Shown in pieces: positions 36,562 through 44,719 of a DNA stretch of 64,000 bases. Where the stretch lies: assembly GCA_013178375.1 (NCBI GenBank), contig JABLXQ010000008.1, forward strand, positions 1-64,000. Direction: 5' to 3'. Source of the DNA: Gammaproteobacteria bacterium. GTDB lineage: Bacteria; Pseudomonadota; Gammaproteobacteria; Pseudomonadales; Ketobacteraceae. The first letter of the stretch is position 1. The number at the start of each line of letters is the position of its first letter. The notes under the pieces were generated by a model. That model did not search any database and was not told the DNA's origin. It saw only the letters and a list, made by a program, of their open reading frames with translations. The translations under genes and the position numbers were made by a program.

Positions 36562-38184
36562 TCAGGGTCCGGAAACGCCGCCGATGGCGCGCCCCGCAAT
36601 CCGTCCGGTGAGAATACAGGAGGACAAAAACGTCCCCTCGAGTGAACGCTTGCCGCTGATGCCGCCGCCGCCAAATCCCGCTGCTTCACCCGCTGCATAC
36701 AGATTGGCGATGGGTGTTCCCGCTGCGCTCAAAACGCGACACTGGTCATCGGTCTGGATGCCACCCATGCTCTTGCGGCTGATAATGAATTCACGCATTG
36801 CCACCAGCGGCCCTGCATCCTTATCCAGGATTTTCTGGTATTTGAGCGTACGCACCTTGTCACCCTTCCAGCGCCGCGCGTGCTCGATGCGGCGTAGCTG
36901 ATCATCATTGTGAAAGGTTTCACCACGATTGATGACCGCATCATACTGCTGAATATCCGCAAGCATGCCGGCGGCGTCAATACGCGGCCCCAGGCTGAGG
37001 GCATCCATCTTCCGCACCAGCTCGTCGAACGTCTCGGCCTGCACCACGTCCTCGCATTCATTCACCAGATAGTCATACAGACCGTCATTGCCCAGCAGGA
37101 TTTCCTTCATGAAGGCCACCGGTTTGCGATCGCGGAAGGCGGGATTGTGCTCGGAGCCGGAAATGGAGATTTCCTTGCGTGCGATCTTGCGGTTCAGCAC
37201 CTGCCAGGTGTAGCCGTGGGGCAGATGGCAGATGCGCTCGCACAGGCCGTGGGTATCGAAGCCGGTCACCAGCGGATGCGGCCCGATGCGGCGGCCGGTG
37301 GCATCCATCCAAAGTGCTGATTTAGGGGGAATCAGGCTTAGTCCGTGCTCCGGCATGCGCGGTTTGGGATGACGGATGCCGGCAGCGTAGTTCCACTGCC
37401 AGTCCAGATGGGTGATATTGCCGCCAATCTTTTCCACCGCGTCGTGCAGCTTGCCGTCGGCATAGGGGTGCGAGCCGTTCAGGATCACCGCAGGGGGCCG
37501 GTTCCAGGTGGGCGGCCAGTGCTGGCGCACCTTTTCCAGCGAGCCGTTGATGCCGCCGGTGGCCACCAGGGTGACATCGGCACGCACACTGAAATCCTGG
37601 CCACTGCTTTCATCCACGCCGATACAGCCGGTGACAGCGCCCACCGTCTGCACCAGTTCATCCACCCGGTGGCGGAAGCGGATCTGCAGCTGACCGGCAT
37701 TGCTATGCGACCGCAACTGCCCCGCCAGCACCCGCACCAGTTCCCAGCCCGTGCCCCAGACGATGTGATAACGCGGCACCGAATTGCCCGGCTGGAATTC
37801 GCCCCGCTCCACCCAGTTCACGGCAGGAAAGAAACGCACCTTGTGCGCCATCAGCCAGCGATAAATGTCCTCGTGATTGCGTTGCGCATACAGTTGCGCC
37901 CAGCGCAGGGGCCAGCGATCCTCCGGCGCGAAGTCGGCGAACGACAGCCAGTCCCGCAGCAGCAGATCAGCATCGTCGCGAATGCCATTGAGCTTCTGCA
38001 GCGGCGTGCCGGACAGCGCCATTCCGCCAAACGCGTCCTTCGCCAGACCACCGAAACGGCTTTCCTCGTCACGGTCCAGGATCAGCACCCGCCGGCCGCG
38101 CTCCAGCAATTCCAGCGCCGCCGCGATCCCCGCCAGCCCACCGCCGATGATCAGCACATCCGTTTCCAGGTTTTTTTTCGTCAT
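36562..38184 (-). CDS. FAD-binding dehydrogenase (COG3573, fumarate reductase/KstD-like)
   Basis: A 540-residue flavoprotein. The N-terminal dinucleotide fold is DVLIIGGGLAGIAAALELLERG followed by an acidic ILDRDEE; a second FAD segment is ANLYAAGEAAGFGGGGISG near the C-terminus, typical of the fumarate reductase/3-ketosteroid dehydrogenase group. No haem or signal peptide. ATG 38184 has CGAGG in front; a GTG lies two codons earlier. The partner ThDP gene follows closely. The family's substrate is not established. Confidence 0.85.
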   Translation of the reverse strand: MTKKNLETDVLIIGGGLAGIAAALELLERGRRVLILDRDEESRFGGLAKDAFGGMALSGTPLQKLNGIRDDADLLLRDWLSFADFAPEDRWPLRWAQLYAQRNHEDIYRWLMAHKVRFFPAVNWVERGEFQPGNSVPRYHIVWGTGWELVRVLAGQLRSHSNAGQLQIRFRHRVDELVQTVGAVTGCIGVDESSGQDFSVRADVTLVATGGINGSLEKVRQHWPPTWNRPPAVILNGSHPYADGKLHDAVEKIGGNITHLDWQWNYAAGIRHPKPRMPEHGLSLIPPKSALWMDATGRRIGPHPLVTGFDTHGLCERICHLPHGYTWQVLNRKIARKEISISGSEHNPAFRDRKPVAFMKEILLGNDGLYDYLVNECEDVVQAETFDELVRKMDALSLGPRIDAAGMLADIQQYDAVINRGETFHNDDQLRRIEHARRWKGDKVRTLKYQKILDKDAGPLVAMREFIISRKSMGGIQTDDQCRVLSAAGTPIANLYAAGEAAGFGGGGISGKRSLEGTFLSSCILTGRIAGRAIGGVSGP

Positions 38185-38505
38185 TTGCACCTCGCAATCC
38201 TGCGCCTTGCTGCACTGTAGCCATGGTGGCGAACCTTGCCGGCCCCCGCAATTACCGCAGCGGCCACCCTGGCCGACGCTGGCGGCCAGCGCGCCAGACC
38301 CTTGATTCAGATCATGTTATGCGCCCCGGGACATTGCCCGCCCAAAGCCGGACAAAACCGCACAAACCATTTTTAAATCAGTAAGTTGAATTAACTACAA
38401 ACCGTGACAAACCGCGAATTGCTCACTTTCATGCGCACGCGTAGAATGAGGCGATTACCTACAATAAAAGCAACTGCTTTAATTCTTGTTCAGAGGCCCT
38501 TCCGC
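38185..38505. other. Divergent promoter region, no gene
   Basis: About 320 nt between the flavoprotein gene and the aldehyde dehydrogenase. The half near 38370-38480 is A/T-rich (GTTGAATTAACTAC, ACAATAAAAGC) and probably carries the dehydrogenase promoter. Nothing else is recognisable. Confidence 0.5.
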
Positions 38506-40098
38506 ATGACCGCACCCCAAGACATCCAAGAGCCCGGCCTGACCATCGCCTACAACCCTGCCACCGGCAAAGAAATCGGCCATGTCCCCAACACCGATCT
38601 GAACAAGCTCCCCGAGATGTTCGCCCACGCGCGCAGTGCGCAGAAAATCTGGGCCAAGCGCACGTTCAAGGAACGGGCACGGGCACTGCGCAAAATGCGC
38701 GACTACATCGTGGCAAATGCGGATGAGCTGAGCGACATCGTCAGCAAAAGCAACGGCAAAACCCGCATCGATGCCCTGGCCACCGAAGTGCTGCCCTGCA
38801 GCCTGGCCTGTGACTGGTACAGTCGCCACGCGGAAAAAGTCCTGAAGGACAAAAAACTTCCCATCGACAGTATCCTCTTCTTCAACAAGCGCACCGTGAT
38901 GCAGCGCAAGGCACTGGGCGTGGTGGGCATCATCAGCCCCTGGAACTATCCGTTATCGATTCCGTTCGGCGAAGTGGTGATGGGCCTGATGGCGGGCAAC
39001 GCGATCCTGCTGAAAGTCGCTGCCGCCACCCCGCTGGTGGGCGAGGCCATCAACCGCATCATCGAGGCCGCCAACCTGCCCAAGGGCCTGTTCCAGCAGA
39101 TCGTGGGTTCGGGCGGCGCGGTATCCAACGCCTTTTTCGAACAGGGCATCGACAAGATTTTCTTCACCGGATCGGTGGACGTGGGCAAGCAGCTGATGGA
39201 GCAGGCGTCGAAAACCCTGACGCCGCTGTCGCTGGAACTGGGCGGCAATGATCCCATGCTGGTGTTCGAGGATGCCGATCTGGAGCGCGCCACCAACGGA
39301 GCGGCCTGGGCCGGTTACCAGAACGCGGGCCAGTCCTGCGGCGGCGTGGAGCGTGTGTACGTGCACGAATCCATCTATGACGAATTCCTGCAGCTGATGA
39401 TCGAGAAAACCAAAGCGCTGCGTCACGGCGTGGGCCAGGGCTTCAACGTGGACATGGGTTCGATGACCACCCGCGGCCAGCTCAACACCGTGCGCAAGCA
39501 TGTGGACGAGGCGGTTAAAAAAGGCGCCCGCATCGTGGCGCAATCGCAACCGGTGGGCCCGCAGAACGGCCACTTCTACCCCGCCACCCTGATGGTGGAC
39601 ACCACTGACGACATGCTGCTGATCCGCGACGAAACCTTCGGGCCGGTGATTCCGGTGATGAAGTTCGCCACCGAGGACGAAGCCATCGCCATGGCCAACA
39701 ATTCCCACCTGGCGCTGACGTCCTCCATCTGGACCAAGGATTTGGACCGTGCCAAGCGCGTGGCCGGACTGCTGGAATCCGGCGTTACCACCATCAACGA
39801 TCACCTGTACACGCACGGGCTGTCGGAAATGCCCTGGGGTGGCTGGAAGCATTCGGGATTGGGTCGCACCCATGGTCATGAAGGTCTGCTGGAGATGACC
39901 CATGCCAAGGCAGTCAATTGGGACATCATTCCGAGCAAGCGCAATATCTGGTGGTATCCGTCCAACGAGGAGACTTACAAAGGCCTGCTAAATGCACAAC
40001 GTTTTGTGTATCCGCGTGATGCGAAGGAATTTGTAAGCAGCGCTGCGAAGCTGACGCCGTTTCTGGTGAAGAAGATGTTTACGCGGTGGAAGATCTGA
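38506..40098 (+). CDS. Aldehyde dehydrogenase family protein
   Basis: A 530-residue NAD(P)+-dependent dehydrogenase. SPWNYPLSIP, the FFTGSVDVGK cofactor loop, LELGGNDPML with the base Glu and NAGQSCGGVERVYV with the catalytic Cys are intact. A C-terminal tail of about 40 basic and hydrophobic residues (TPFLVKKMFTRWKI) beyond the usual end may attach it to the membrane, as in fatty aldehyde dehydrogenases (inference). ATG 38506 follows AGAGG; the frame extends to 38404. Ends before the cloverleaf repeat. Confidence 0.88.
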   Translation: MTAPQDIQEPGLTIAYNPATGKEIGHVPNTDLNKLPEMFAHARSAQKIWAKRTFKERARALRKMRDYIVANADELSDIVSKSNGKTRIDALATEVLPCSLACDWYSRHAEKVLKDKKLPIDSILFFNKRTVMQRKALGVVGIISPWNYPLSIPFGEVVMGLMAGNAILLKVAAATPLVGEAINRIIEAANLPKGLFQQIVGSGGAVSNAFFEQGIDKIFFTGSVDVGKQLMEQASKTLTPLSLELGGNDPMLVFEDADLERATNGAAWAGYQNAGQSCGGVERVYVHESIYDEFLQLMIEKTKALRHGVGQGFNVDMGSMTTRGQLNTVRKHVDEAVKKGARIVAQSQPVGPQNGHFYPATLMVDTTDDMLLIRDETFGPVIPVMKFATEDEAIAMANNSHLALTSSIWTKDLDRAKRVAGLLESGVTTINDHLYTHGLSEMPWGGWKHSGLGRTHGHEGLLEMTHAKAVNWDIIPSKRNIWWYPSNEETYKGLLNAQRFVYPRDAKEFVSSAAKLTPFLVKKMFTRWKI

Positions 40099-40148
40099 GG
40101 GTTTTTCTCAATCGGGGTTGAAAGGTTTGGCAGTTTCTTTCGAAGTAC

Positions 40149-40260
40149 GCGCAGGTGGCGGGTAAAGGTTTCCGGACACGCCACAAGTACATCCCTGTAG
40201 GCTCGACAGCGGCCATCCATGGCCGCTGACGTTCCGGAAACCTTTACCCGCCCCCTGCGC
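40149..40260. repeat. Cloverleaf-like inverted repeat between convergent genes
   Basis: Outer arms of 28 bp (40149-40176 and 40233-40260, one mismatch) enclose two smaller hairpins, TACA-TCCC-TGTA (40188-40199) and CAGCGGCCA-TCCA-TGGCCGCTG (40207-40228). The inner motif with ATCC/TCCA loops resembles palindromic intergenic repeats common in marine gammaproteobacteria. It lies between the aldehyde dehydrogenase and amidase stops and might end transcription from both. No second copy was seen in this window. Confidence 0.85.
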
Positions 40261-40288
40261 TCTGTGCGTCCGATTAAATTTCTCTCAC

Positions 40289-41764
40289 TTAATACCCCGG
40301 CGGCACCACAAACCCACCTACCACCTTCGCCATCAACGCCGCAAATTTGATGGTGGTTTTATCCTGGAATGGCGCCCCCACAACCTGCACGTTCACCGGT
40401 AAATTGTCCGACGTCACGCCCACCGGCGCGCTGGTGGCCGGCAGCCCCATCAGAGTGGCCGGTGAAATCCAGATCAGCATGTCGGCATAGTGACGCTTCT
40501 CACCGTTGATGGTGATCTTGCGCAGCGGCATCTCCGGCTGATGCTGGTGCGGCAACGCGGTGGTGGCCGCCGGCGGCATCAGGATCACGTCAAACTCGTC
40601 GAATACTTTCAGGAATTTCTCACGAATGCGGCGGCGCTTTTCATCGGCCCGCAGCCAGTCCACATGGCTCTGCGCCGCGCCCGTGAAGAAATGCTCGAAT
40701 CCCTTGGGCGTATCGAAATGCTGGCCGATTTTTTCCAGCAGTGGCGCCGCCAGCCCCATCAGGCGACGCTCCACTTTCTTGCGCGACGCCCCCATGATAC
40801 TGCCCATCAGGTTCATGTACGTCGGATAGAAATCCGCAAGACCCAATCCCAGCGGCGAACCCAGCGTCACCTTCACGCCGGCATTTTCCAGCGCGATTTT
40901 CATTTGGCCATAAACCGCTGTCATGCGCTGGTCGATGGGGCACAGCGGATCATCAATCCACAGCAGCACACGGAAATCCTCTATCTTTTTCTGTTTCGCC
41001 GCCGGCAGTTTCAGCTGCCAGCCCGGCTGCATCAGCGGCGACGGACCCGCCACCACGTCCAGCAGCAATTGCAGATCCTCCGCCGTACGCGCCATGGGGC
41101 CGGCCACCGCCAGATCCGGTTCGCCCAGCCCACCCGGCGGACCCGGAATATGGCCCCGCAGGGACACGATGCCATGCGTGACCTTGTGCCCGTACACGCC
41201 GCAGAAATGCGCCGGAATGCGAATGGAACCACCGATGTCGCTGCCCAGTTCCAACGCGGAAAATCCCGCCGCCAACGATGCGGCCGAACCACCGGACGAG
41301 CCGCCAGGCGTCAGCGCCTTGTTCCAGGGATTGTGGGTGGTGCCGTACACCTTGTTGTAACTTTGCAGGTCCGACGCGAATACCGGCACGTTGGTTTTGC
41401 CGATGATGATGGCGCCGGCATCCAGCAGATGTTTGATCGCCACCGCCGGCTTCTTCGGCATATGGTTGCGCAACGACGACGCGCCCGCCGTGCAGGGCAT
41501 GCCCGGCACTTCATAGGTGTCCTTCACCGTGATCGGCAGACCATGCAGCGGGCCCCAGGATTCCCCTTTCGCCCGCGCCGCGTCCGCGTCATCTGCCCGC
41601 TGGCGTGCGTTGGCAAAATCATTCGCCACCACTGCGTTGAGCTCGGGATTGAAGCGTTCGATGCGGGCGATAGAGCTTTCCAGCAGTTCGCGGCTGCTGA
41701 TCTCGCCTTTCTGCAGGCTTTGCAGCAATTGCCGGGCGCTGCCATAAATCCAGTCGTTACTCAC
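40289..41764 (-). CDS. Amidase signature family protein
   Basis: A 491-residue hydrolase with the Ser-cisSer-Lys triad: Lys in PITVKDTY, cis-Ser in TPGGSSGGSAAS and nucleophile Ser in GSDIGGSIRIPA. These enzymes cleave carboxylic amides, including fatty acid amides and aryl amides. GTG 41764 is preceded by AAGGGG at good distance; the upstream extension to 41869 has no family resemblance. Follows the HTH gene by about 130 nt on the same strand. Substrate unknown. Confidence 0.88.
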   Translation of the reverse strand: MSNDWIYGSARQLLQSLQKGEISSRELLESSIARIERFNPELNAVVANDFANARQRADDADAARAKGESWGPLHGLPITVKDTYEVPGMPCTAGASSLRNHMPKKPAVAIKHLLDAGAIIIGKTNVPVFASDLQSYNKVYGTTHNPWNKALTPGGSSGGSAASLAAGFSALELGSDIGGSIRIPAHFCGVYGHKVTHGIVSLRGHIPGPPGGLGEPDLAVAGPMARTAEDLQLLLDVVAGPSPLMQPGWQLKLPAAKQKKIEDFRVLLWIDDPLCPIDQRMTAVYGQMKIALENAGVKVTLGSPLGLGLADFYPTYMNLMGSIMGASRKKVERRLMGLAAPLLEKIGQHFDTPKGFEHFFTGAAQSHVDWLRADEKRRRIREKFLKVFDEFDVILMPPAATTALPHQHQPEMPLRKITINGEKRHYADMLIWISPATLMGLPATSAPVGVTSDNLPVNVQVVGAPFQDKTTIKFAALMAKVVGGFVVPPGY

Positions 41765-41891
41765 GGGGTTCCCCTTTGCATACCAGAATGTCAACCTGAC
41801 GAAAGGGTAACGGCATTGCACACGCTTGCAAATGACAGAACACGTCATATTTCCGGTCACGCTGACCAATGCTCACAATGCATGACCTTCA

Positions 41892-42641
41892 TCAGAAAGG
41901 CTTGTCGGTATCGGCCCGGCGATGCTGGCGGAATATTTCCAGCTCCCAGGGCCGCATGGCCAGTACCAGGCTAGTCCCGAACCGGTCTGCCAGCGGCAGC
42001 GCCTGATCTTCCTGGTGCAGGCTGCGAAAATCCTGCGCCAGCCGCTGCATTTTCTGCTGCAGCTGGCCATTGGATTCCCGCGACAGCATGCCGGTCACGA
42101 ACAGCCGCAGCTCCCCCGGCTTTTCAAAGGTGCAGCGGAAAAAATCGTTCTGCACCTGGGCTTCGAAAAAGCGCTGAATCGGCCCGCCCTTGTGCCACTG
42201 GAAATCCGTCGACGCCAGAGGCCGGATGCGATTGCCGGGCATCAGTTCGATCAGTTTCATGCGGTCCAGCCGCGCCAGCCGCTGGATCAGCTCCGGCTCC
42301 TTGATCCTGTAAGTGGCCAGAATGTCGCGAAAACTCCAGCGGTTCAGCGCCGACACCGCCACAATCAGCAGCTTGGGGTCGGACACCAGTTCCTCTTCCT
42401 GCTCCCGTTCCAGCTGGTGAATTTCCTTGTCCGCCTGCATCCGCCGCACCAGATCCGTGATCTCGATGCCCGCCAGTTCGCACACCTGATCCAGCCGCTG
42501 CACTGAAAACTGCTTGTCGGCAAACAGCCGCTTCACGCTGGGCAGCGACAGCTCCAGCCGTTGCGCCACCTCGGCATAGGTAATCCCCTGCTCCCGCAGC
42601 ACGCGTTTCAGGGCATCGATCAGGGCAGTGGTCTGGGCCAT
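41892..42641 (-). CDS. HTH transcriptional regulator, XRE type
   Basis: A 249-residue regulator with an N-terminal Cro/CI-like helix-turn-helix (ITYAEVAQRLELSLPSVKRLF, read in two parts) and a C-terminal domain of unknown type that begins near SALNRWSFRDILATYRIKE and may sense a ligand. ATG 42641 has GTGAGG ahead. It is divergent from the YiaA/PspA pair across 148 nt that contain two dyads, so it likely represses itself and that pair (inference). Confidence 0.82.
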   Translation of the reverse strand: MAQTTALIDALKRVLREQGITYAEVAQRLELSLPSVKRLFADKQFSVQRLDQVCELAGIEITDLVRRMQADKEIHQLEREQEEELVSDPKLLIVAVSALNRWSFRDILATYRIKEPELIQRLARLDRMKLIELMPGNRIRPLASTDFQWHKGGPIQRFFEAQVQNDFFRCTFEKPGELRLFVTGMLSRESNGQLQQKMQRLAQDFRSLHQEDQALPLADRFGTSLVLAMRPWELEIFRQHRRADTDKPF

Positions 42642-42663
42642 GGGCACCTCACTTCGCGCGAAA

Positions 42664-42704
42664 AGGTATCAACATACGATACCTATAGTAGCACATATCG
42701 CTAC
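42664..42704. promoter_or_regulatory. Two equally spaced dyads, candidate XRE operators
   Basis: AGGTATC-N7-GATACCT (42664-42670, 42678-42684) and GTAGC-N7-GCTAC (42688-42692, 42700-42704) have the same 7-nt spacer and centres 22 nt apart, so two dimers would bind the same helix face. They lie 23 nt from the HTH start codon. Confidence 0.6.
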
Positions 42705-42789
42705 ATTCAAGGCTTTGGTAGCCATATCCAACACCCCGCCCGATACTGACCCCGCTGCTTTCAACAACCCTCTGACCGGAGCAAACCCC

Positions 42790-43059
42790 ATGCTGGACAA
42801 CATCCAAAGCAACTCAAACGGCTGGCTGTTCTTTGTGAAAACCTCATTCGCCATCGCCCTGCTGGCCACCACTGCAGGCATCCTGTTCACCCCGATCGAC
42901 CTGCTGGTGAAAGGCTATCTGGGCATCTGCGCGCTGTTCCTGGTGAGCACCACCATCACGCTGTCAAAAACCATGCGCGACGAACACGAAAGCCAGCGCC
43001 TGATTCACAAGATTTCCGAAGCCAAAACCAAACAACTGATCAAGGAATTTGCGGAGTAA
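42790..43059 (+). CDS. YiaA/YiaB-type inner-membrane protein
   Basis: An 89-residue protein with two transmembrane helices (about 15-35 and 42-60) and the YiaAB-domain end TLSKTMRDEHE. Its function is unknown. ATG 42790 follows GGAG; the frame is open upstream without meaning. It precedes pspA-like by 5 nt, so the two are one operon. Confidence 0.8.
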   Translation: MLDNIQSNSNGWLFFVKTSFAIALLATTAGILFTPIDLLVKGYLGICALFLVSTTITLSKTMRDEHESQRLIHKISEAKTKQLIKEFAE

Positions 43060-43064
43060 TCGCC

Positions 43065-43757
43065 ATGAGCCTCTGGATGAAATTACACACATTGTTTCGC
43101 GCCACCGCCACCGAACCGCTGGAGCACATCGTCGACGTCAACGCGATTCGCATCTTCGAACAGGAAATTCGTGACGCCGAGAACGCCATCGTGCAGGCCA
43201 AATATCAGTTGGCCACGGTGATGGCGGAGAAAAAACAACTGCAGCGCCACAACCAGGCGCTGGAGGAAAACATCGCCAACAAGGAACGCCAAACGCTGGT
43301 GGCGCTGGAGAAAAATGAAGAAGCACTGGCCCAGGACATCGCCGCGCTGATCGCCGATGACGAATCGCTGCTGGCAGACCAGCGCAAGCAGGCGGACTAC
43401 CTGCAGCAGCAGGAAACCCATCTGAAACGGCAATTGCGTATCGCCGCGCAGTCGATCCAGAAATACCAGCGCGAACTCGCGCTGGCGAAAGCCAACAACA
43501 GTGCGCAAAAAGCACTGGGACAACTGAAAGGCTATTCGAGCGGTTTGAATACATCCATGCAGGACATGGCGTCCTCGCTGGAACGGATTCAGAAACGGCA
43601 GAATCGTGCCGTGGACATGGACGCGGCACTGAGCGAGATCAATGCCGAAATGTCCGGGGAACAACTGGATGCGCGCCTGAAACAGGCGGGTATCAAAACC
43701 GGCAAGCACGATGCCGAGGCAGTGTTGGAGCGGCTCAGAAAGCAGCGAGCGGCCTGA
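43065..43757 (+). CDS. PspA/IM30 family protein
   Basis: A 230-residue, almost fully helical coiled-coil protein of the PspA/IM30/ESCRT-III-like superfamily; the region EQEIRDAENAIVQAKYQLATVMA is the conserved start of helix 1-2. Such proteins assemble on the inner membrane and protect it during stress. It lacks an N-terminal amphipathic helix as clear as that of E. coli PspA. Cotranscribed with the YiaA-like gene, with no pspF or pspBC nearby; control is more likely by the divergent HTH protein. Two hairpins follow. Confidence 0.82.
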   Translation: MSLWMKLHTLFRATATEPLEHIVDVNAIRIFEQEIRDAENAIVQAKYQLATVMAEKKQLQRHNQALEENIANKERQTLVALEKNEEALAQDIAALIADDESLLADQRKQADYLQQQETHLKRQLRIAAQSIQKYQRELALAKANNSAQKALGQLKGYSSGLNTSMQDMASSLERIQKRQNRAVDMDAALSEINAEMSGEQLDARLKQAGIKTGKHDAEAVLERLRKQRAA

Positions 43758-43762
43758 CGGAC

Positions 43763-43826
43763 CGGCGACAAACAGCCTTGTTGTCGCCGGGACGAAGGGG
43801 GCGTGGCGACACGCCCCCGATTTTTT
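43763..43826 (+). terminator. Tandem hairpins ending in a T run
   Basis: CCGGCGACAA/TTGTCGCCGG (43763-43772, 43782-43791) is followed by GGGGCGTG/CACGCCCC (43798-43805, 43810-43817) and TTTTTT (43821-43826). The second is a classic intrinsic terminator for the yiaA-pspA operon. Confidence 0.88.
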
Positions 43827-43876
43827 CTGATCGAACTACCTGTTCCACTTTTAAAGATAACAGCAGAGGAAAACCC

Positions 43877-44719
43877 ATGCGACTCGATTACCGCCACATC
43901 ATTCTGCTGGTGATTTTCGCCGGCGGACTCTCAGCCACCTTGCTGGCACCGCCGTTTGCGCAATCGCCCGACTATCACCAGTTTGCCGATGATCGCGTGC
44001 TGTGGGGCATTCCACTGGCGGCAGATGTGTTATCGAATATCGCGTTCATGCTGGCAGGCATGACTGGGTTGCTGCGCCTGAAACAGTTGCGCATGACACC
44101 GTTGCAACCACTTCCAGACACGCTCCGTTTCTGGATGGCACTTTACTGCATCAGCCTGATCGCCACCGGACTAGGCTCGCTGTACTACCACGCAGCGCCA
44201 GATAACCTGCGCCTTTTCTGGGACCGCCTGCCCATGACGATCACCTTCAGCCTGTTTTTCTGCCTGGTGCTGGCGTCACACATTTCGCTGACCGTTGCCA
44301 AAAAATGCCTGCTGCCGATGCTGACGCTCGGCACACTCGCCACGCTGCATTGGCGCTTCACTGAACTGCAGGGCCGGGGTGATCTGCGCTTTTACGCTGC
44401 CTTCCAGTTTCTGCCGCTGGTATTGGTGATACTGATGCTGGCGCTGTTCGAAAGCCGCTGGCTGAAAAAACGCTGGCTGGTGGCCACGGTACTGGCGTAT
44501 TTCGTCGCCAAGATTTTCGAATTGAACGACGCCGCCCTCTATGAGCTGACAGGCGTTGTCAGCGGCCACACGCTCAAGCATCTGGCCGCTGCACTGGGCG
44601 CCTGGTGGGTGATCCGGTCCAGCCTGAATATTACAGCTGTGCCGCCAGGCGCGCCCCTTCATCGATTGCCCTCTTGGCGTCGAGATGCACCGTGTTCAAC
44701 GCACCACCGATCAGGCTAA
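43877..44719 (+). CDS. CREST-superfamily membrane hydrolase, alkaline ceramidase-like
   Basis: A 280-residue polytopic protein with seven or so helices. Metal-site residues of the CREST hydrolases are visible: GLGSLYYHAAPD (Ser, His), FWDRLPM (Asp) and the late SGHTLKHLAA pair of His. Family members hydrolyse ceramides or similar amides in the membrane; a true sphingolipid substrate is uncertain in this bacterium. GAGGAAA precedes ATG 43877. The last about 30 residues overlap the 3' end of fadH on the other strand by 89 nt and look out of character, so a frameshift near the end or stop loss is possible. Confidence 0.72.
   Translation: MRLDYRHIILLVIFAGGLSATLLAPPFAQSPDYHQFADDRVLWGIPLAADVLSNIAFMLAGMTGLLRLKQLRMTPLQPLPDTLRFWMALYCISLIATGLGSLYYHAAPDNLRLFWDRLPMTITFSLFFCLVLASHISLTVAKKCLLPMLTLGTLATLHWRFTELQGRGDLRFYAAFQFLPLVLVILMLALFESRWLKKRWLVATVLAYFVAKIFELNDAALYELTGVVSGHTLKHLAAALGAWWVIRSSLNITAVPPGAPLHRLPSWRRDAPCSTHHRSG

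Noticed and set aside
40188-40228. Inner hairpins of the cloverleaf repeat as a tRNA-like gene
   Set aside because: Lacks acceptor/CCA, D-loop and T-loop consensus; symmetry is that of an intergenic palindromic repeat.
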